A stretch of 32,892 bases of DNA from Candidatus Accumulibacter adjunctus (GCA_000585015.1 JFAX01000008.1:78897-111788); one strand, 5' to 3'; shown: positions 1-8,363, counted from the first letter of the stretch. Notes: generated by a model from the sequence alone, not told the origin. A program made the numbers and translations.

Positions 1-250
1 CCGCCGCTGGCGCTCGCGCTGACCTAGAAGCCCTCGCGCGGAACGATTTCGCCATGCCCGCCCTGAGGATCCGTTCGACGAGGTGGGCGGCGTCGCCGCG
101 ATCCAGCGCATCTTCGCCCACATGTCGGCGCAGGTCGGCGAGCCGCGCCTCGTCGTCAGCGAAAAGGTGGCCGATGAAGGCGGCGCCCTGCTGATCTGGA
201 CCTTCAGCGTCCGCGATGGGCGCACCGCAGGTGGTGTGCGCAGCGAAGGG
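1..250 (+). pseudogene. Remnant of an NTF2/SnoaL-like protein gene
   Basis: From about 62 the plus strand reads EDPFDEVGGVAAIQRIFAHM and on to LLIWTFSVRDGR near 220. This resembles the middle of nuclear-transport-factor-2/SnoaL-like proteins (DPFxxVxGxxAIxxIFxHM followed by a W-F-F strand). Upstream of about 60 the matching sense (LEALARNDFAMP) lies in another frame, and the first frame has a stop at 20-22, so a frameshift sits near 55-65. The C-terminal half of the domain is missing after about 225. The open frame then runs on without a stop into the permease gene downstream, which would give a false fused N-terminus. The family call is from memory of the motif and is tentative. The left end is cut by the window. 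Confidence 0.4.
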
Positions 251-373
251 GCAGGGGTGGCAGACATCGCAGCGGTGAAATGGGCTACCATGCGCCCTGT
301 GTCGGTGCGGCGGTGGCGCCGGCGCGGCGCGCCAAGCGCTGACAACGATGGCGAGAACCTGGATGAACCACTC

Positions 374-1495
374 ATGAACTCCCCCGACAGGCGTTTCGAA
401 ATGGCCCGGCCGACGCTGGCGGTGCTCTTCCTGTGCGTTCTCATCGCGGCATCGTTGTGGATCCTGCAGCCCTTCCTGCCGGCGTTGATCTGGGCGACGA
501 TGGTCGTTGTCGCCTCGTGGCCGCTGCTGCTCCGGGCGCAACGGTTTTTCGGCAATCGTCGTCTGCCGGCGGTGATCCTGATGACCTTCCTGGTGCTCCT
601 CGGACTGGTCGTGCCACTGTCGGTCGCCATCGCCACCATCGTCGACAACGCCGACCAGATCGCCGAATGGGGCAGGGCGATCAGCGGACTGCGCGTGCCG
701 CAGTCACCACCGGAATGGGTCGGCGAGGTGCCGTTGGTCGGCGGACGGATCGAGCACGCGTGGCGGCAGGTCGCCGCGACCGGCTCCGCCGAGCTGGCAG
801 GCAAGGTCGCGCCCTACGCCGCCAACCTGACGCGCTGGTTCGTCAGCGAGATTGGCAGTTTCGGACTGGTCTTCGTGCAGTTCCTGCTCACCGTCGCCCT
901 CGCCGCCGTCCTCTACGCTTCGGGCGAGAAGGCGGCAAGGGGTGCTCGCCGCTTCGGCTATCGCCTCGCCGGCGAACGCGGCGAAGGTGCGGTCATCCTC
1001 GCCGGCCAGGCGGCGCGTGCGGTCGCCCTCGGCGTAGGCGTCACCGCCATCGTCCAGTCGCTGCTCGGCGGTATCGGCCTGGCCATCGCCGGTGTGCCGT
1101 TCGCGCCGGTACTGACCGCGGTCATGTTCATGTTCTGCATCGCGCAGCTCGGTCCGACGCTGGTCCTGGCGCCGGCCGTGGTCTGGCTGTACTGGGGCGA
1201 CCAGACCGGCTGGGGAACCTTCCTCCTCGTGTGGACGGTTTTCGTCGGCACGATGGACAACTTTCTGCGTCCGCTGCTGATCCGCCAGGGAGCCGACCTG
1301 CCGCTGCTGCTGATCCTTGCCGGGGTCATCGGCGGCATGCTGGCCTTCGGACTGGTCGGTCTCTTCGTCGGCCCGGTCGTCCTGGCAGTCGCCTACACGC
1401 TGCTCGAGGCCTGGATCAACGAGGTGCCGCGCGAGGTTGGCAGGTCTCCCGCGACGGTGCATCGCCCGCCGGCGACCGGGCAGCCGGAAGCCTGA
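374..1495 (+). CDS. AI-2E family transporter (PerM/YdiK-like permease)
   Basis: Integral inner-membrane protein of 373 residues, the usual size of the AI-2E/PerM family. It starts with a paired hydrophobic segment (LAVLFLCVLIAASLWILQPFLPALIWATMVVVASWPLLL). A long soluble insertion at about residues 85-150 follows, then several C-terminal membrane segments. The family hallmarks are the late GxPFAPVLTAVMFM segment and the DNFLRPLLIRQGADLPLLLILAGVIGG region. The family is annotated as autoinducer-2 exporters, but many members move other substrates or act in Na+/H+ antiport, so the substrate here is unknown. The ATG at 374 is chosen because the hydrophobic core begins just after it. The frame stays open upstream to about 83, but that part reads as a remnant of an unrelated gene. 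No strong ribosome binding site is visible. Confidence 0.85.
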   Translation: MNSPDRRFEMARPTLAVLFLCVLIAASLWILQPFLPALIWATMVVVASWPLLLRAQRFFGNRRLPAVILMTFLVLLGLVVPLSVAIATIVDNADQIAEWGRAISGLRVPQSPPEWVGEVPLVGGRIEHAWRQVAATGSAELAGKVAPYAANLTRWFVSEIGSFGLVFVQFLLTVALAAVLYASGEKAARGARRFGYRLAGERGEGAVILAGQAARAVALGVGVTAIVQSLLGGIGLAIAGVPFAPVLTAVMFMFCIAQLGPTLVLAPAVVWLYWGDQTGWGTFLLVWTVFVGTMDNFLRPLLIRQGADLPLLLILAGVIGGMLAFGLVGLFVGPVVLAVAYTLLEAWINEVPREVGRSPATVHRPPATGQPEA

Positions 1496-1556
1496 TGCCG
1501 TCGTCTGCGGCCGCGTACGCCGCCGCCTTTTTCATCGCTTCTTCGAGGGCAGCCGG

Positions 1557-2168
1557 ATGTTTTCAGGAATCATCGCCGCGGTCGGTCGGATCACCGCCAT
1601 CACGCCCCGCGGAGACGGCGCGGCAACCGTCCGGCTGAGCATCGACGCCGGCGGGCTCGGGCTCGACGATGTGGCTCGCGGCGATTCGATTGCCTGCAAC
1701 GGTGTCTGCCTGACCGTCGTCGACCTTGCTGGCGAATCGTTCTCGGTCGACGTGTCGCCCGAGACGCTGGCCTGCACCGTTGGTCTGGCGCAGGCTGGTG
1801 GCCCGGTCAATCTGGAGAAGGCGCTGCGGCTTGCCGACCGCCTTGGCGGCCACCTCGTCTCCGGTCATGTCGACGGCGTCGGTGAGGTGCTGCGCTTCGA
1901 TGCCGTCGGCGACAACCGCCGGCTCGAGGTCCGCGCTCCCGAGACGCTTGCCCGGTACATCGCGCGCAAGGGCTCGGTCACCGTCGACGGGGTCAGCCTG
2001 ACGACCAACAGCGTCGATGGCGCGAGCTTCAGCATCAACCTCATTCCCCACACCCTGGCGGCGACGACTCTCGGCCGGCTGGCTCCAGGCAGCCGGGTGA
2101 ATATCGAGGTCGACCTCATCGCGCGCTATTGTGAGCGCCTCCTTGGCGTTTCCGATGCCGTCCAATAG
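1557..2168 (+). CDS. ribE: Riboflavin synthase, alpha subunit
   Basis: Converts two molecules of 6,7-dimethyl-8-ribityllumazine into riboflavin plus a pyrimidinedione, the last step of vitamin B2 synthesis in the cytoplasm. The 203-residue length is normal. The protein opens with MFSGII, close to the family's MFTGII, and carries two lumazine-binding repeats. Repeat 1 contains CNGVCLTVV and the GGHLVSGHVDGVGEV loop. Repeat 2 contains KGSVTVDGVSLTTNSV and FSINLIPHTLAATTLG. It ends with VNIEVDLIARYCERLL. The ATG at 1557 fits this N-terminus, with GAGGG about nine bases upstream. It follows the permease gene by 61 bp on the same strand. Other riboflavin genes (ribD, ribBA, ribH) are not in the window. 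Confidence 0.95.
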   Translation: MFSGIIAAVGRITAITPRGDGAATVRLSIDAGGLGLDDVARGDSIACNGVCLTVVDLAGESFSVDVSPETLACTVGLAQAGGPVNLEKALRLADRLGGHLVSGHVDGVGEVLRFDAVGDNRRLEVRAPETLARYIARKGSVTVDGVSLTTNSVDGASFSINLIPHTLAATTLGRLAPGSRVNIEVDLIARYCERLLGVSDAVQ

Positions 2169-2245
2169 CTGTCAGGTCGCCATATGCCCGACTCGCAGGG
2201 CGGCGCGATGACGGCCGGCGGGGAACACGGCGGTGGCTGCCTGCC

Positions 2246-2676
2246 CGCTGCGTGCTCGGCCGCGTGATCGAGAAGGTGGCGAACAAGCCTTGTCTGGACT
2301 TCGTCCGCGACGACCGGCTTGGACCCGGCAACACACCAGCGTGCGCCTGGCGCGCAGCCTGCCGCGCGACCGCCACCCGCGCGAGCCGGTCTACTCGAGC
2401 CCCTGCCTGCCTGTGCCCAACGTCGTCGACCGCTCGCAGCCGCCGGGGCCGCTCTGCGACGGCGGCTTCCACATCGAGGCGATGGACCCCCACGGCGGGC
2501 TGATCTTCTCGGCGCCTGACCTGGTGCGATTCGCGCTGCGCTTCAAGTTCGACGGCCGGCCCAACACGGGCGACGCCGCGCCGATCTCGCACACCGGCTC
2601 TCTGCCGGGGTCGATCGGTATCGTGCTGGTGTGCATCGTCATCATGGATCCCCCTGCCTCAGCGCTGCAGGTTTGA
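2246..2676 (+). pseudogene. Broken serine beta-lactamase-like hydrolase gene
   Basis: Two frames each hold part of a class C beta-lactamase/penicillin-binding-protein-like hydrolase. From about 2249 one frame reads CVLGRVIEKVANKPCLDFVRDD, the typical helix after the YxN region. Near 2325-2345 the sense passes to a second frame with SVRLARSLPRDRHPREPVYSS, then GFHIEAMDPHGGLIFSAPDLVRFAL. It ends with SHTGSLPG, where HTG is the family's KTG-like box. The N-terminal part with the SxxK nucleophile is missing, the frame is shifted, and the reading after SLPG loses family character. The gene therefore cannot make an active enzyme. Its substrate is unknown. It lies between ribE and the minus-strand cupin gene. 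Confidence 0.6.
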
Positions 2677-2699
2677 TCGTCGGTGTGCTCGCCGCCGAC

Positions 2700-3068
2700 T
2701 CACGAACTGGCACGATTGATGAAGGCAAGGCTGAGGTTGGTGATCGACCGGGTTACGTGGCCCTTGCCGGTGACGTCGTCGCAGTAGAGCACCCCACCAG
2801 GGCCCAGGCGCTCGGTCGAGCCGTCGCTCGCCACCACCTCGCCTTCACCGGAGAGCACGATGCAAATGTAGGGCTGCGGGGCATTGTGCGCTGGCACCTC
2901 GATCCCGGCCGGGACCGAGAACATGACAAGACTGCTGACCCCCTCGATAGCCGTCATGCGCCCCATGGGGGTTGGCGGCGGCCCGAACGGAGCATCATGC
3001 TCTGGGCGGTGACAGACACCAATGTGCGTCTCGCCCTGTTCGTCGGCGTAGATACGCGGAAATTTCAT
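2700..3068 (-). CDS. Small single-domain cupin protein
   Basis: Protein of 122 residues starting MKFPRIYADEQGETHIG, with GGAG at about the right distance upstream of the ATG at 3068. A cupin core is visible. Cupin motif 1 is PAGIEVPAHNAPQPYICIVL with SGEGEVVASDG, about residues 50-80. The second half is LGPGGVLYCDDVTGKGHVTRS, about residues 87-107. Candidate metal ligands are the His of PAHNAP and the late His of GKGHVT; the full HxH(x)3-4E set is not obvious, so metal binding is uncertain. It follows the metallo-beta-lactamase-fold gene on the same strand after an 83-bp gap, so the two are probably co-transcribed. The function is unknown. Confidence 0.75.
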   Translation of the reverse strand: MKFPRIYADEQGETHIGVCHRPEHDAPFGPPPTPMGRMTAIEGVSSLVMFSVPAGIEVPAHNAPQPYICIVLSGEGEVVASDGSTERLGPGGVLYCDDVTGKGHVTRSITNLSLAFINRASS

Positions 3069-3151
3069 CCCTGTTTCTCCTGCAAGTGATGGCTGTCTTC
3101 GTGCGAGCGGTCGCCCGTAACGGAACGGACTGAATGAAACGTGCAATCCGA

Positions 3152-4129
3152 TCAGAACTCGACCGCGATACCCTTGGTCCTTGCCACGGCGAGGATCGCG
3201 TCGAAGACTCTTGCGTGGTCCCAGGGTGCGTCCGCAGCCTCGTTGCGGAACTCGCGGTAGGCCCGCTCGACGTTCATGTACAGGCGCGCCGGGGCTTTCC
3301 ATCCGCCGTACGGTCCAAGATCGATCTTCTTGGAAGCTTCCAGGGCGCTCAGCCCCTGCGCGAAACAGCGCTGCGATTCGTTACGGACGTACTCGAGGTA
3401 GGCCTTTGTTTCAATCGCACTCTCGACCCCGCATATCGGCCCGTGTCCGGGGACGATGACTTCCGGGTCGAGCGAGATGATGAGATCGATCACCTTGATC
3501 CATTGCTCGTAGGTACCGTTCCAGCCCATCGGCGTGCACTCGCGCCAGATCACGTCGCCGGCGAAGACGACCTTCTCCGTCGGAACGTGGATGATCGTGT
3601 CGCCGATCTGATGGCAGGGCCCGACGTAGATGAGGTGGACCTCGGTGCCGTCGAGGTCCAGTACGAGCCGCTCGTCGAACACGGTGGTCGGCAGCACCAA
3701 CCGGATGCCGTCGAAGTCATAGTCCTGCTGCAGTTGCCGGGCGATCGCCAGCGCGCCCGGGTGTAGGACCTTGAGCAGCATGCGGGTGAGGAAGCGATCG
3801 GACCCCTTGATCAGTTGCTGGGTCTCCTTCGGATCGGCAACGTGCGGCATCAGATCCCTGACCGTACGGTGCGCGATGATTTCGGCCCCCTCGAAGAGCT
3901 GGTTCCCCCATACGTGGTCGCCGTCCTCGTGGGTATTGATCACGCGCTTGGGCATCTCGCGCCAGACCTTGCCAAACAGCTTGATCATCTGGCGTCCGTG
4001 CGGCAGGTCCGACTGTGTGTCGATCACCACGCCGCCGCCGAGGTTGATGAGTCCCGAGTTGGCATCACACACGAGGTTCTTCTCGTTGAGCACGGCGAAA
4101 CAGCTGGCGCTGACTTGTTCCATTCTCAT
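3152..4129 (-). CDS. Metallo-beta-lactamase-fold hydrolase with variant metal motif
   Basis: Protein of 325 residues with the MBL-fold layout: an N-terminal beta-sandwich (GLINLGGGVVIDTQSD), the metal motif NTHEDGDHVWGNQLF at about residue 65, GPCHQIGDTIIHVP at about 173, VVFAGDVIW with the bridging Asp, and VIVPGHGPICG near 228. The first motif is H-E-D-G-D-H rather than H-x-H-x-D-H, so the second His is replaced by Asp. The remaining ligands (H of GPCHQ, D of AGD, H of PGHGP) are present. The ATG at 4129 has GAGGA about eight bases upstream; a second ATG follows two codons later. It probably heads a two-gene operon with the cupin. The substrate is not predictable from the sequence. Confidence 0.85.
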   Translation of the reverse strand: MRMEQVSASCFAVLNEKNLVCDANSGLINLGGGVVIDTQSDLPHGRQMIKLFGKVWREMPKRVINTHEDGDHVWGNQLFEGAEIIAHRTVRDLMPHVADPKETQQLIKGSDRFLTRMLLKVLHPGALAIARQLQQDYDFDGIRLVLPTTVFDERLVLDLDGTEVHLIYVGPCHQIGDTIIHVPTEKVVFAGDVIWRECTPMGWNGTYEQWIKVIDLIISLDPEVIVPGHGPICGVESAIETKAYLEYVRNESQRCFAQGLSALEASKKIDLGPYGGWKAPARLYMNVERAYREFRNEAADAPWDHARVFDAILAVARTKGIAVEF

Positions 4130-4164
4130 GTTGTCGTCCTCGTGTCGTCACGGTGATTGAGTTG

Positions 4165-4170
4165 AGTATA
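4165..4170 (-). promoter_or_regulatory. Possible -10 box for the MBL-hydrolase/cupin pair
   Basis: Read on the minus strand, TATACT lies 35 bases before the ATG of the MBL-fold gene. That places a start of transcription close to 4158 and a leader of about 30 bases. No convincing -35 hexamer is found at 16-18 bp, so this rests on the -10 alone. Confidence 0.35.
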
Positions 4171-4757
4171 GATGGATACCCGGACACGCGCCCCAGACAG
4201 GGCGGTCGCTTGCGTCTCTGCCCCCCGTCACGGTGTCCGGTCAATGAACACCCGGTTCGACGGGGGTTGATGCTTGCCGTCGGACCGGAGGCGGAGGCCA
4301 GATTCATCATGGATGCCCGCTGGCAAAGAATCACGTCGGCCAGACGTAGAGGGCAATGGACGCGGACAAGACCAACATCGCCTTTGGCCGAACGCGCGAC
4401 GAGGTCTGTGCCGCCGTAATGGCGGCAAACCAAGCGCCGCAGCCATCTGATCTGCATGGCGGGCGAGTGGACCCTGAGACCGGCCGCAACTGGCCGGTTT
4501 CCGCCAGACGTCATCCGGCACCCACTGGCTGCTTTCCCGCTGGCAGTGGTCGGTCCGCCGAGGAAAGCCGAGATCCCCGGCGCAATGGCCCGGGTTCAAT
4601 CGCGGCCACCGGACTCGTCGATGGGCAATCGCCTTCCGCGCAGAAGTCCAAGCTGGCGCCGCCGACCGTCGCGAGACCGGCGACCACGGTGCCAGCGGCT
4701 CGCGTCACCCGTTGCGCTACTCTCGAATGGTGCCGGAGTTCGCGCCGGCCAGACGAT
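4171..4757. other. Stretch without a supported gene
   Basis: About 590 bp between the MBL-fold gene and the NnrU-family gene. Open frames exist on both strands, as expected in high-GC DNA. None has a convincing ribosome binding site, recognisable motif or coherent hydrophobic pattern. I see no inverted repeats typical of an insertion sequence end, no tRNA and no clear terminator. It may be decayed sequence, like the broken hydrolase nearby. Confidence 0.5.
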
Positions 4758-4760
4758 GTC

Positions 4761-5342
4761 TCAGCCGCCGAACGGCGGTACGCCGATCAGCCAGACGTGC
4801 AGCCAGAAGGCGAACGCGGCCCAGGCAGCGAGACCGACGATCAGCGCGCTGAGGTCGCGCGTGCGCGACCCGCGGGCGTACTCGGGGCCCGCGGTGCGGT
4901 CGCGGCGACGGGCGGAAGCGTAATCGAGGATTGCCCACGCCAGGAAACTGCCGAACAGCACGATGTCGGCCAGGGTGCCGTTGGCGATCAGGTGCGCGAA
5001 CGCCCAGACCTTCACGCCCGCGACCATCGGGTGGCCGACCACCCTCTTGATTCGCGTACCGGGCACGTATGCCGCTGCCAACAGGACGAATGCCGCAACG
5101 GTCAGCAGCGCGGCGACGTGTCTGCTCCACAGCGGAGGACTCCAGATCACCACCGGCGTCATCCGCGCCGTCGCGTAGCCGTACACGATGAGCATCAAGC
5201 CGGCGATCGAGACGATCGAATAGACGGCCTTCCAGCCGTTCAGCCCGAGCTTCGCCACCTGCGCGTTGCGGAACCCGTCGGCGAAGATCCGTGTGGAATG
5301 AACACCGAGGAAAGTCGTGAGGCCGAGAATCAGCAGGGTCAT
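4761..5342 (-). CDS. NnrU family membrane protein
   Basis: Integral membrane protein of 193 residues matching the NnrU family. It has MTLLILGLTTFLGVHSTRIFADG at the start, GWKAVYSIVSIAGLMLIVYGYATAR, then WSRHVAALLTVAAFVLLAAAYVPG. The family signature RIKRVVGHPMVAGVKVWAFAHLIANGTLADIVLFGSFLAWA follows, and a last membrane helix closes the protein. NnrU was first linked to nitrite/nitric oxide reduction in denitrifiers, and its relatives include NnrU-like isomerases of carotenoid metabolism. The biochemical role here is not certain. GGAGGG lies just upstream of the ATG at 5342. It is on the same strand as the SPOR-domain gene, 125 bp downstream of it. No other denitrification gene is visible nearby. 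Confidence 0.85.
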   Translation of the reverse strand: MTLLILGLTTFLGVHSTRIFADGFRNAQVAKLGLNGWKAVYSIVSIAGLMLIVYGYATARMTPVVIWSPPLWSRHVAALLTVAAFVLLAAAYVPGTRIKRVVGHPMVAGVKVWAFAHLIANGTLADIVLFGSFLAWAILDYASARRRDRTAGPEYARGSRTRDLSALIVGLAAWAAFAFWLHVWLIGVPPFGG

Positions 5343-5467
5343 GTTCCCTCCGGGTGAACTCCCTTTTCCGGGCCGAGGGCGTCGCCGTCGGCCGGACGGC
5401 CGACGACCGAGGCAACGACGCCGTGAGGCGCCGTGCCCCGGAGCACATCAGTCCCCGGCGGAGCGCT

Positions 5468-6907
5468 TCAGCGCAGCGACTCCTGCACCGAGCGCAGCGG
5501 GCGCACCCATGGCTGGTTGACCTGCAACTCGGCCGGCAGGGCGGCGATGGCGGCGCGCGCCTGCGCCAGCGTCGGGAAGACGCCGAAGAAGAGGTTGTAG
5601 CGCTCGCCCTGCGCTCGCTCGCTGACCGAGTAGGCGAGCGAGTCGAGTGCCAGATGGGTGATGTTGCGGTCGATGAAGCGTGCCATGTCGCCCTGGCTTG
5701 GCGAGGTCACCAACTGCACCGTGTACGCTTTCGGGTTCTGTTGCAGGAGCCACTGGCTGTCATGCAATACGGCGGCACCGGCACCCTGCGGGCGCAGTTT
5801 GCGGATCGCTCCGCGCAGGTCGGCGAGGCTCTTCTCGAGGCTGCCGAGTTTGCCATCGACCCGGTCGATGCTCGCCTGCTGTTGCGCGTCGATTTCCTGC
5901 TGCGCGCTCAGCCGGGACGCCAGAGCGGCCACCTGGGCGTCCACCGCGCTGATGCGCGACTGGCTTTCGGCCAACGCCGACTCGGTGCCGGCTGGTGCGA
6001 AGGCAGGCAGCCACTTGACGAGGGCGAAGCCGAGGACGGTCAGCAGGAAGACGGCGGCGATTGCCAGATGGGTCCACTTGAAGCTTTCGCCGGTCTCGTC
6101 GCGGTGCGTCGCCAGTGCCGTCGCCAGCTTGCCGATCTCCTCGTCCAGACGTCGCGTCTCGGAGTGCAGGACGCCGACCAGGCGCTGCAGCTCCTGGAAC
6201 TCGGCGTAATGCTCGCGCTGCAGGGCGCCGAGGCCGTCGATGCGTGCCGCGACGATCGCATGTTGCCTTTCCGTCTGCTCACGCACCGCCTCGATGCGGC
6301 TCTTGTTGCCGCGCGTCGCGCTGTCCAGCAGCTGGCAGGCGATGTCGAACTGGTCGAGACGCGCGCGCTGTTCGCCGACGATCTGCTCCTGCGACCGGAA
6401 CAGCGCTTCGAGCGAAGCGATGCCGGCGTCGAGTTGCGCCAGTTCTGCAGCGATGCGCGAGTTGCTGCTTGCCAGGCGCCCTTCCCAGCGCTGCTCGGCG
6501 TCGGCGATGGCGGCCTGTGCCTGCCCCCGGAGCATCTCGATACGCTGTTCGACAGCGGTGGCGCGGGCGACCAGCGACGAACCCTGCTGTTGCAGGTCGG
6601 CCCCGAGCTGGTGCACGCGGCCCGACAGGGAACCGCTGGTCTGGCGGATGTCGTTCAGCTCGCCGTCGATCCGGCGATTGTTGTCGGCGTAGAGCGCCGT
6701 CAGTTCTTCGTAGTCGCGCAGGACGCGGTCGAGCTGGGCGTTGATCTCCTTCGCCGTCGTGCTGCTGCCGTTGGCCTGTGTCAGCTCGAGCAGCCTGGCC
6801 ATTTCCGGGCGGATGACGGCGGCTTGCCGGGCGGCTGCGTCGGTCGCGTTGGCTTCGGTCTCGAGCTGCGCATCGCTTGGCAGCACCAGTTTGGCAGTTT
6901 CGGTCAT
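5468..6907 (-). CDS. Coiled-coil, single-TM protein with C-terminal SPOR domain
   Basis: Protein of 479 residues. Residues about 15-275 are long charged and Ala/Gln/Glu-rich helices with heptad character, very likely coiled coil. One membrane segment follows at about 280-300 (HLAIAAVFLLTVLGFALVKW). After it comes a second short coiled region (about 315-375), then a SPOR-like domain from about 394 (YTVQLVTSPSQGDMARFIDR ... YNLFFGVFPTLAQARAAIAAL). SPOR domains bind denuded septal peptidoglycan, so the C-terminus is expected in the periplasm and the coil in the cytoplasm. That is inference from topology. I do not recognise a named family for the whole protein. The ATG at 6907 is preferred to the in-frame codon at 6937 because GGAGGG lies seven bases before it. 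A role in division or envelope organisation is plausible but unproven. Confidence 0.8.
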   Translation of the reverse strand: MTETAKLVLPSDAQLETEANATDAAARQAAVIRPEMARLLELTQANGSSTTAKEINAQLDRVLRDYEELTALYADNNRRIDGELNDIRQTSGSLSGRVHQLGADLQQQGSSLVARATAVEQRIEMLRGQAQAAIADAEQRWEGRLASSNSRIAAELAQLDAGIASLEALFRSQEQIVGEQRARLDQFDIACQLLDSATRGNKSRIEAVREQTERQHAIVAARIDGLGALQREHYAEFQELQRLVGVLHSETRRLDEEIGKLATALATHRDETGESFKWTHLAIAAVFLLTVLGFALVKWLPAFAPAGTESALAESQSRISAVDAQVAALASRLSAQQEIDAQQQASIDRVDGKLGSLEKSLADLRGAIRKLRPQGAGAAVLHDSQWLLQQNPKAYTVQLVTSPSQGDMARFIDRNITHLALDSLAYSVSERAQGERYNLFFGVFPTLAQARAAIAALPAELQVNQPWVRPLRSVQESLR

Positions 6908-7041
6908 GTTCGGTCCCTCCAGTGGATTGACGGTCATGCGTCCAGGAAAGTGCGTGCTGGCGCACGTTGCAGCAGCGGTTCAGCGATTCTCCCGGACCTC
7001 CCTCGATGGCGACACGCGTGCCGATGAGACACGCTCGCGGC

Positions 7042-7071
7042 AGTATAGGTTGCGCGCTCGATCGGGGTCAA
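7042..7071 (-). promoter_or_regulatory. Sigma-70 promoter for the SPOR-domain gene
   Basis: On the minus strand TTGACC (7071-7066) and TATACT (7047-7042) are separated by 18 bp, close to the sigma-70 consensus. Transcription would start near 7035, leaving a leader of about 125 bases before the ATG at 6907. It lies just beyond the stop codon of the flavoprotein gene, which is on the same strand. Confidence 0.65.
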
Positions 7072-7082
7072 TCGGCGGGCGC

Positions 7083-8363
7083 TCAGGAAAGCATGTCGGC
7101 CCAGATGTTCTGCGCCCAGCCGTTGGCGATGCGGCCTTCGAGTTCGCTGCGTGCGTTCGACACGCCACCGGCGCCCGCCACCGGTTGCAGGACGCGCGAG
7201 GCAGGCTCGTACTGGAACACCGCGGCGACGTGGATCGCGCTGCGCGCATCCACGAAGCTGTAGCAGGTATTCATCAGCAGCGGTGCCGGGTCGGGTTGCT
7301 CGCCGGCGAGCAGCCTGAGGATCGCCGCCGCGGCGAGTTTCGCCTGTTGGTTGGCGACGTGCCCCGATTTCGGCATCGTCGGCGCCGGAAAGATGGCGTC
7401 GCCGAGCACATGCACTCCCGGCGTGCTGCTCGACTCCATCGACAGCCAGTCGATCTCCACCCAGCGCTGGTTGATCAGCTTCAGACCCGAGGTCGCGGCG
7501 ATGTCGGCGGCACGCTGCGGCGGAATGACGTTCAGGACGTCGGCCCTGACCTCGTCGAAATCGAGGCGGGCGGTCTTCGTCGCGACGTGCACGTCGCGCA
7601 GCTCGCTCTGTGGCCGATATTCGATGATCCCCGGATAGAGCTCCGCCCACGCCTTGGCGAAGAGTCCCTTCTTGGAGACGATCTCGTCATTGGCATCGAG
7701 AACGAGCACCTTGGCGCGTGGCTTGTGCCGCTTGCAGTAGTCGGCGACCAGGCAGGCCCGCTCATACGGGCCCGGCGGGCAACGGTAGGGTGCGCGCGGG
7801 ATCGACAGGACGAAGACGCCGTCGTCCGGCATCGCTTCGAGCTGGCGGCGCAGCGCCACGGTCTGCGCGCCGGCCTTCCATGCGTGCAGGATGCTGCCCT
7901 GGGCGGTGGCGTTGTCGAGCCCGGGAATCTCCTGCCACAGGAAGTCGATTCCGGGCGACAGGACGAGGCGGTCATAGCGCAGATCGCCGCCATCAGCCAG
8001 GCGCAGGCTGCGCGCCGCCGTGTCGATCGCCAGCACCTCGCCGTGCACGACGCGCACGCCCCAGTGGCTCTGCAGGCGGTCATAGTCGAGCGTGATGTCG
8101 GCCATGCTGCGCTGGCCAGCGATGACCAGATTGGACATCGGGCAGGAGACGAAACGGGGCGAGCGCTCGACCAGCGTGACGTCGACGCCGCGCCCGCTCC
8201 ACATGCGCAGGTACTTCGCTGCCGTGGCGCCGCCGTAGCCGCCGCCGACGACGACGACGTGGCCGTGCGCCGGCCGTCGGCCGCCGCCGGCACAGCCAGT
8301 CAGGGCGAGGGCTCCGGCCAGGGCGCTGCTCTTCAGGAAAGCGCGTCGATCGAGGTCTGCCAT
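7083..8363 (-). CDS. fccB: Sulfide dehydrogenase flavoprotein (FccB/SoxF type)
   Basis: FAD-dependent oxidoreductase of 426 residues, the size of flavocytochrome c sulfide dehydrogenase flavoproteins. It starts with a twin-arginine-type signal (DRRAFLKSSALAGALALTGC), and the C could also be a lipobox cysteine. The FAD-binding Rossmann motif HVVVVGGGYGGATAAKYLR follows at about residues 34-52. Family landmarks are FVSCPMSN, LSPGIDF, IPRAPYRCPPGPYERA, GDAIFPAPTMPKSGHVANQQAKLAA and NTCYSFV. The cysteines in YRCPPG and NTCYS are candidates for the redox-active pair known in this family. It would oxidise sulfide in the periplasm and pass electrons to the cytochrome encoded 11 bp upstream. The ATG at 8363 has GGAGC upstream. 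Confidence 0.85.
   Translation of the reverse strand: MADLDRRAFLKSSALAGALALTGCAGGGRRPAHGHVVVVGGGYGGATAAKYLRMWSGRGVDVTLVERSPRFVSCPMSNLVIAGQRSMADITLDYDRLQSHWGVRVVHGEVLAIDTAARSLRLADGGDLRYDRLVLSPGIDFLWQEIPGLDNATAQGSILHAWKAGAQTVALRRQLEAMPDDGVFVLSIPRAPYRCPPGPYERACLVADYCKRHKPRAKVLVLDANDEIVSKKGLFAKAWAELYPGIIEYRPQSELRDVHVATKTARLDFDEVRADVLNVIPPQRAADIAATSGLKLINQRWVEIDWLSMESSSTPGVHVLGDAIFPAPTMPKSGHVANQQAKLAAAAILRLLAGEQPDPAPLLMNTCYSFVDARSAIHVAAVFQYEPASRVLQPVAGAGGVSNARSELEGRIANGWAQNIWADMLS

Noticed and set aside
4171-4757. Insertion-sequence remnant between the MBL-fold and NnrU genes
   Set aside because: A WVPDDVW stretch on the minus strand recalled IS5-type transposase starts, but no further transposase motif, DDE residues or terminal inverted repeats could be followed.
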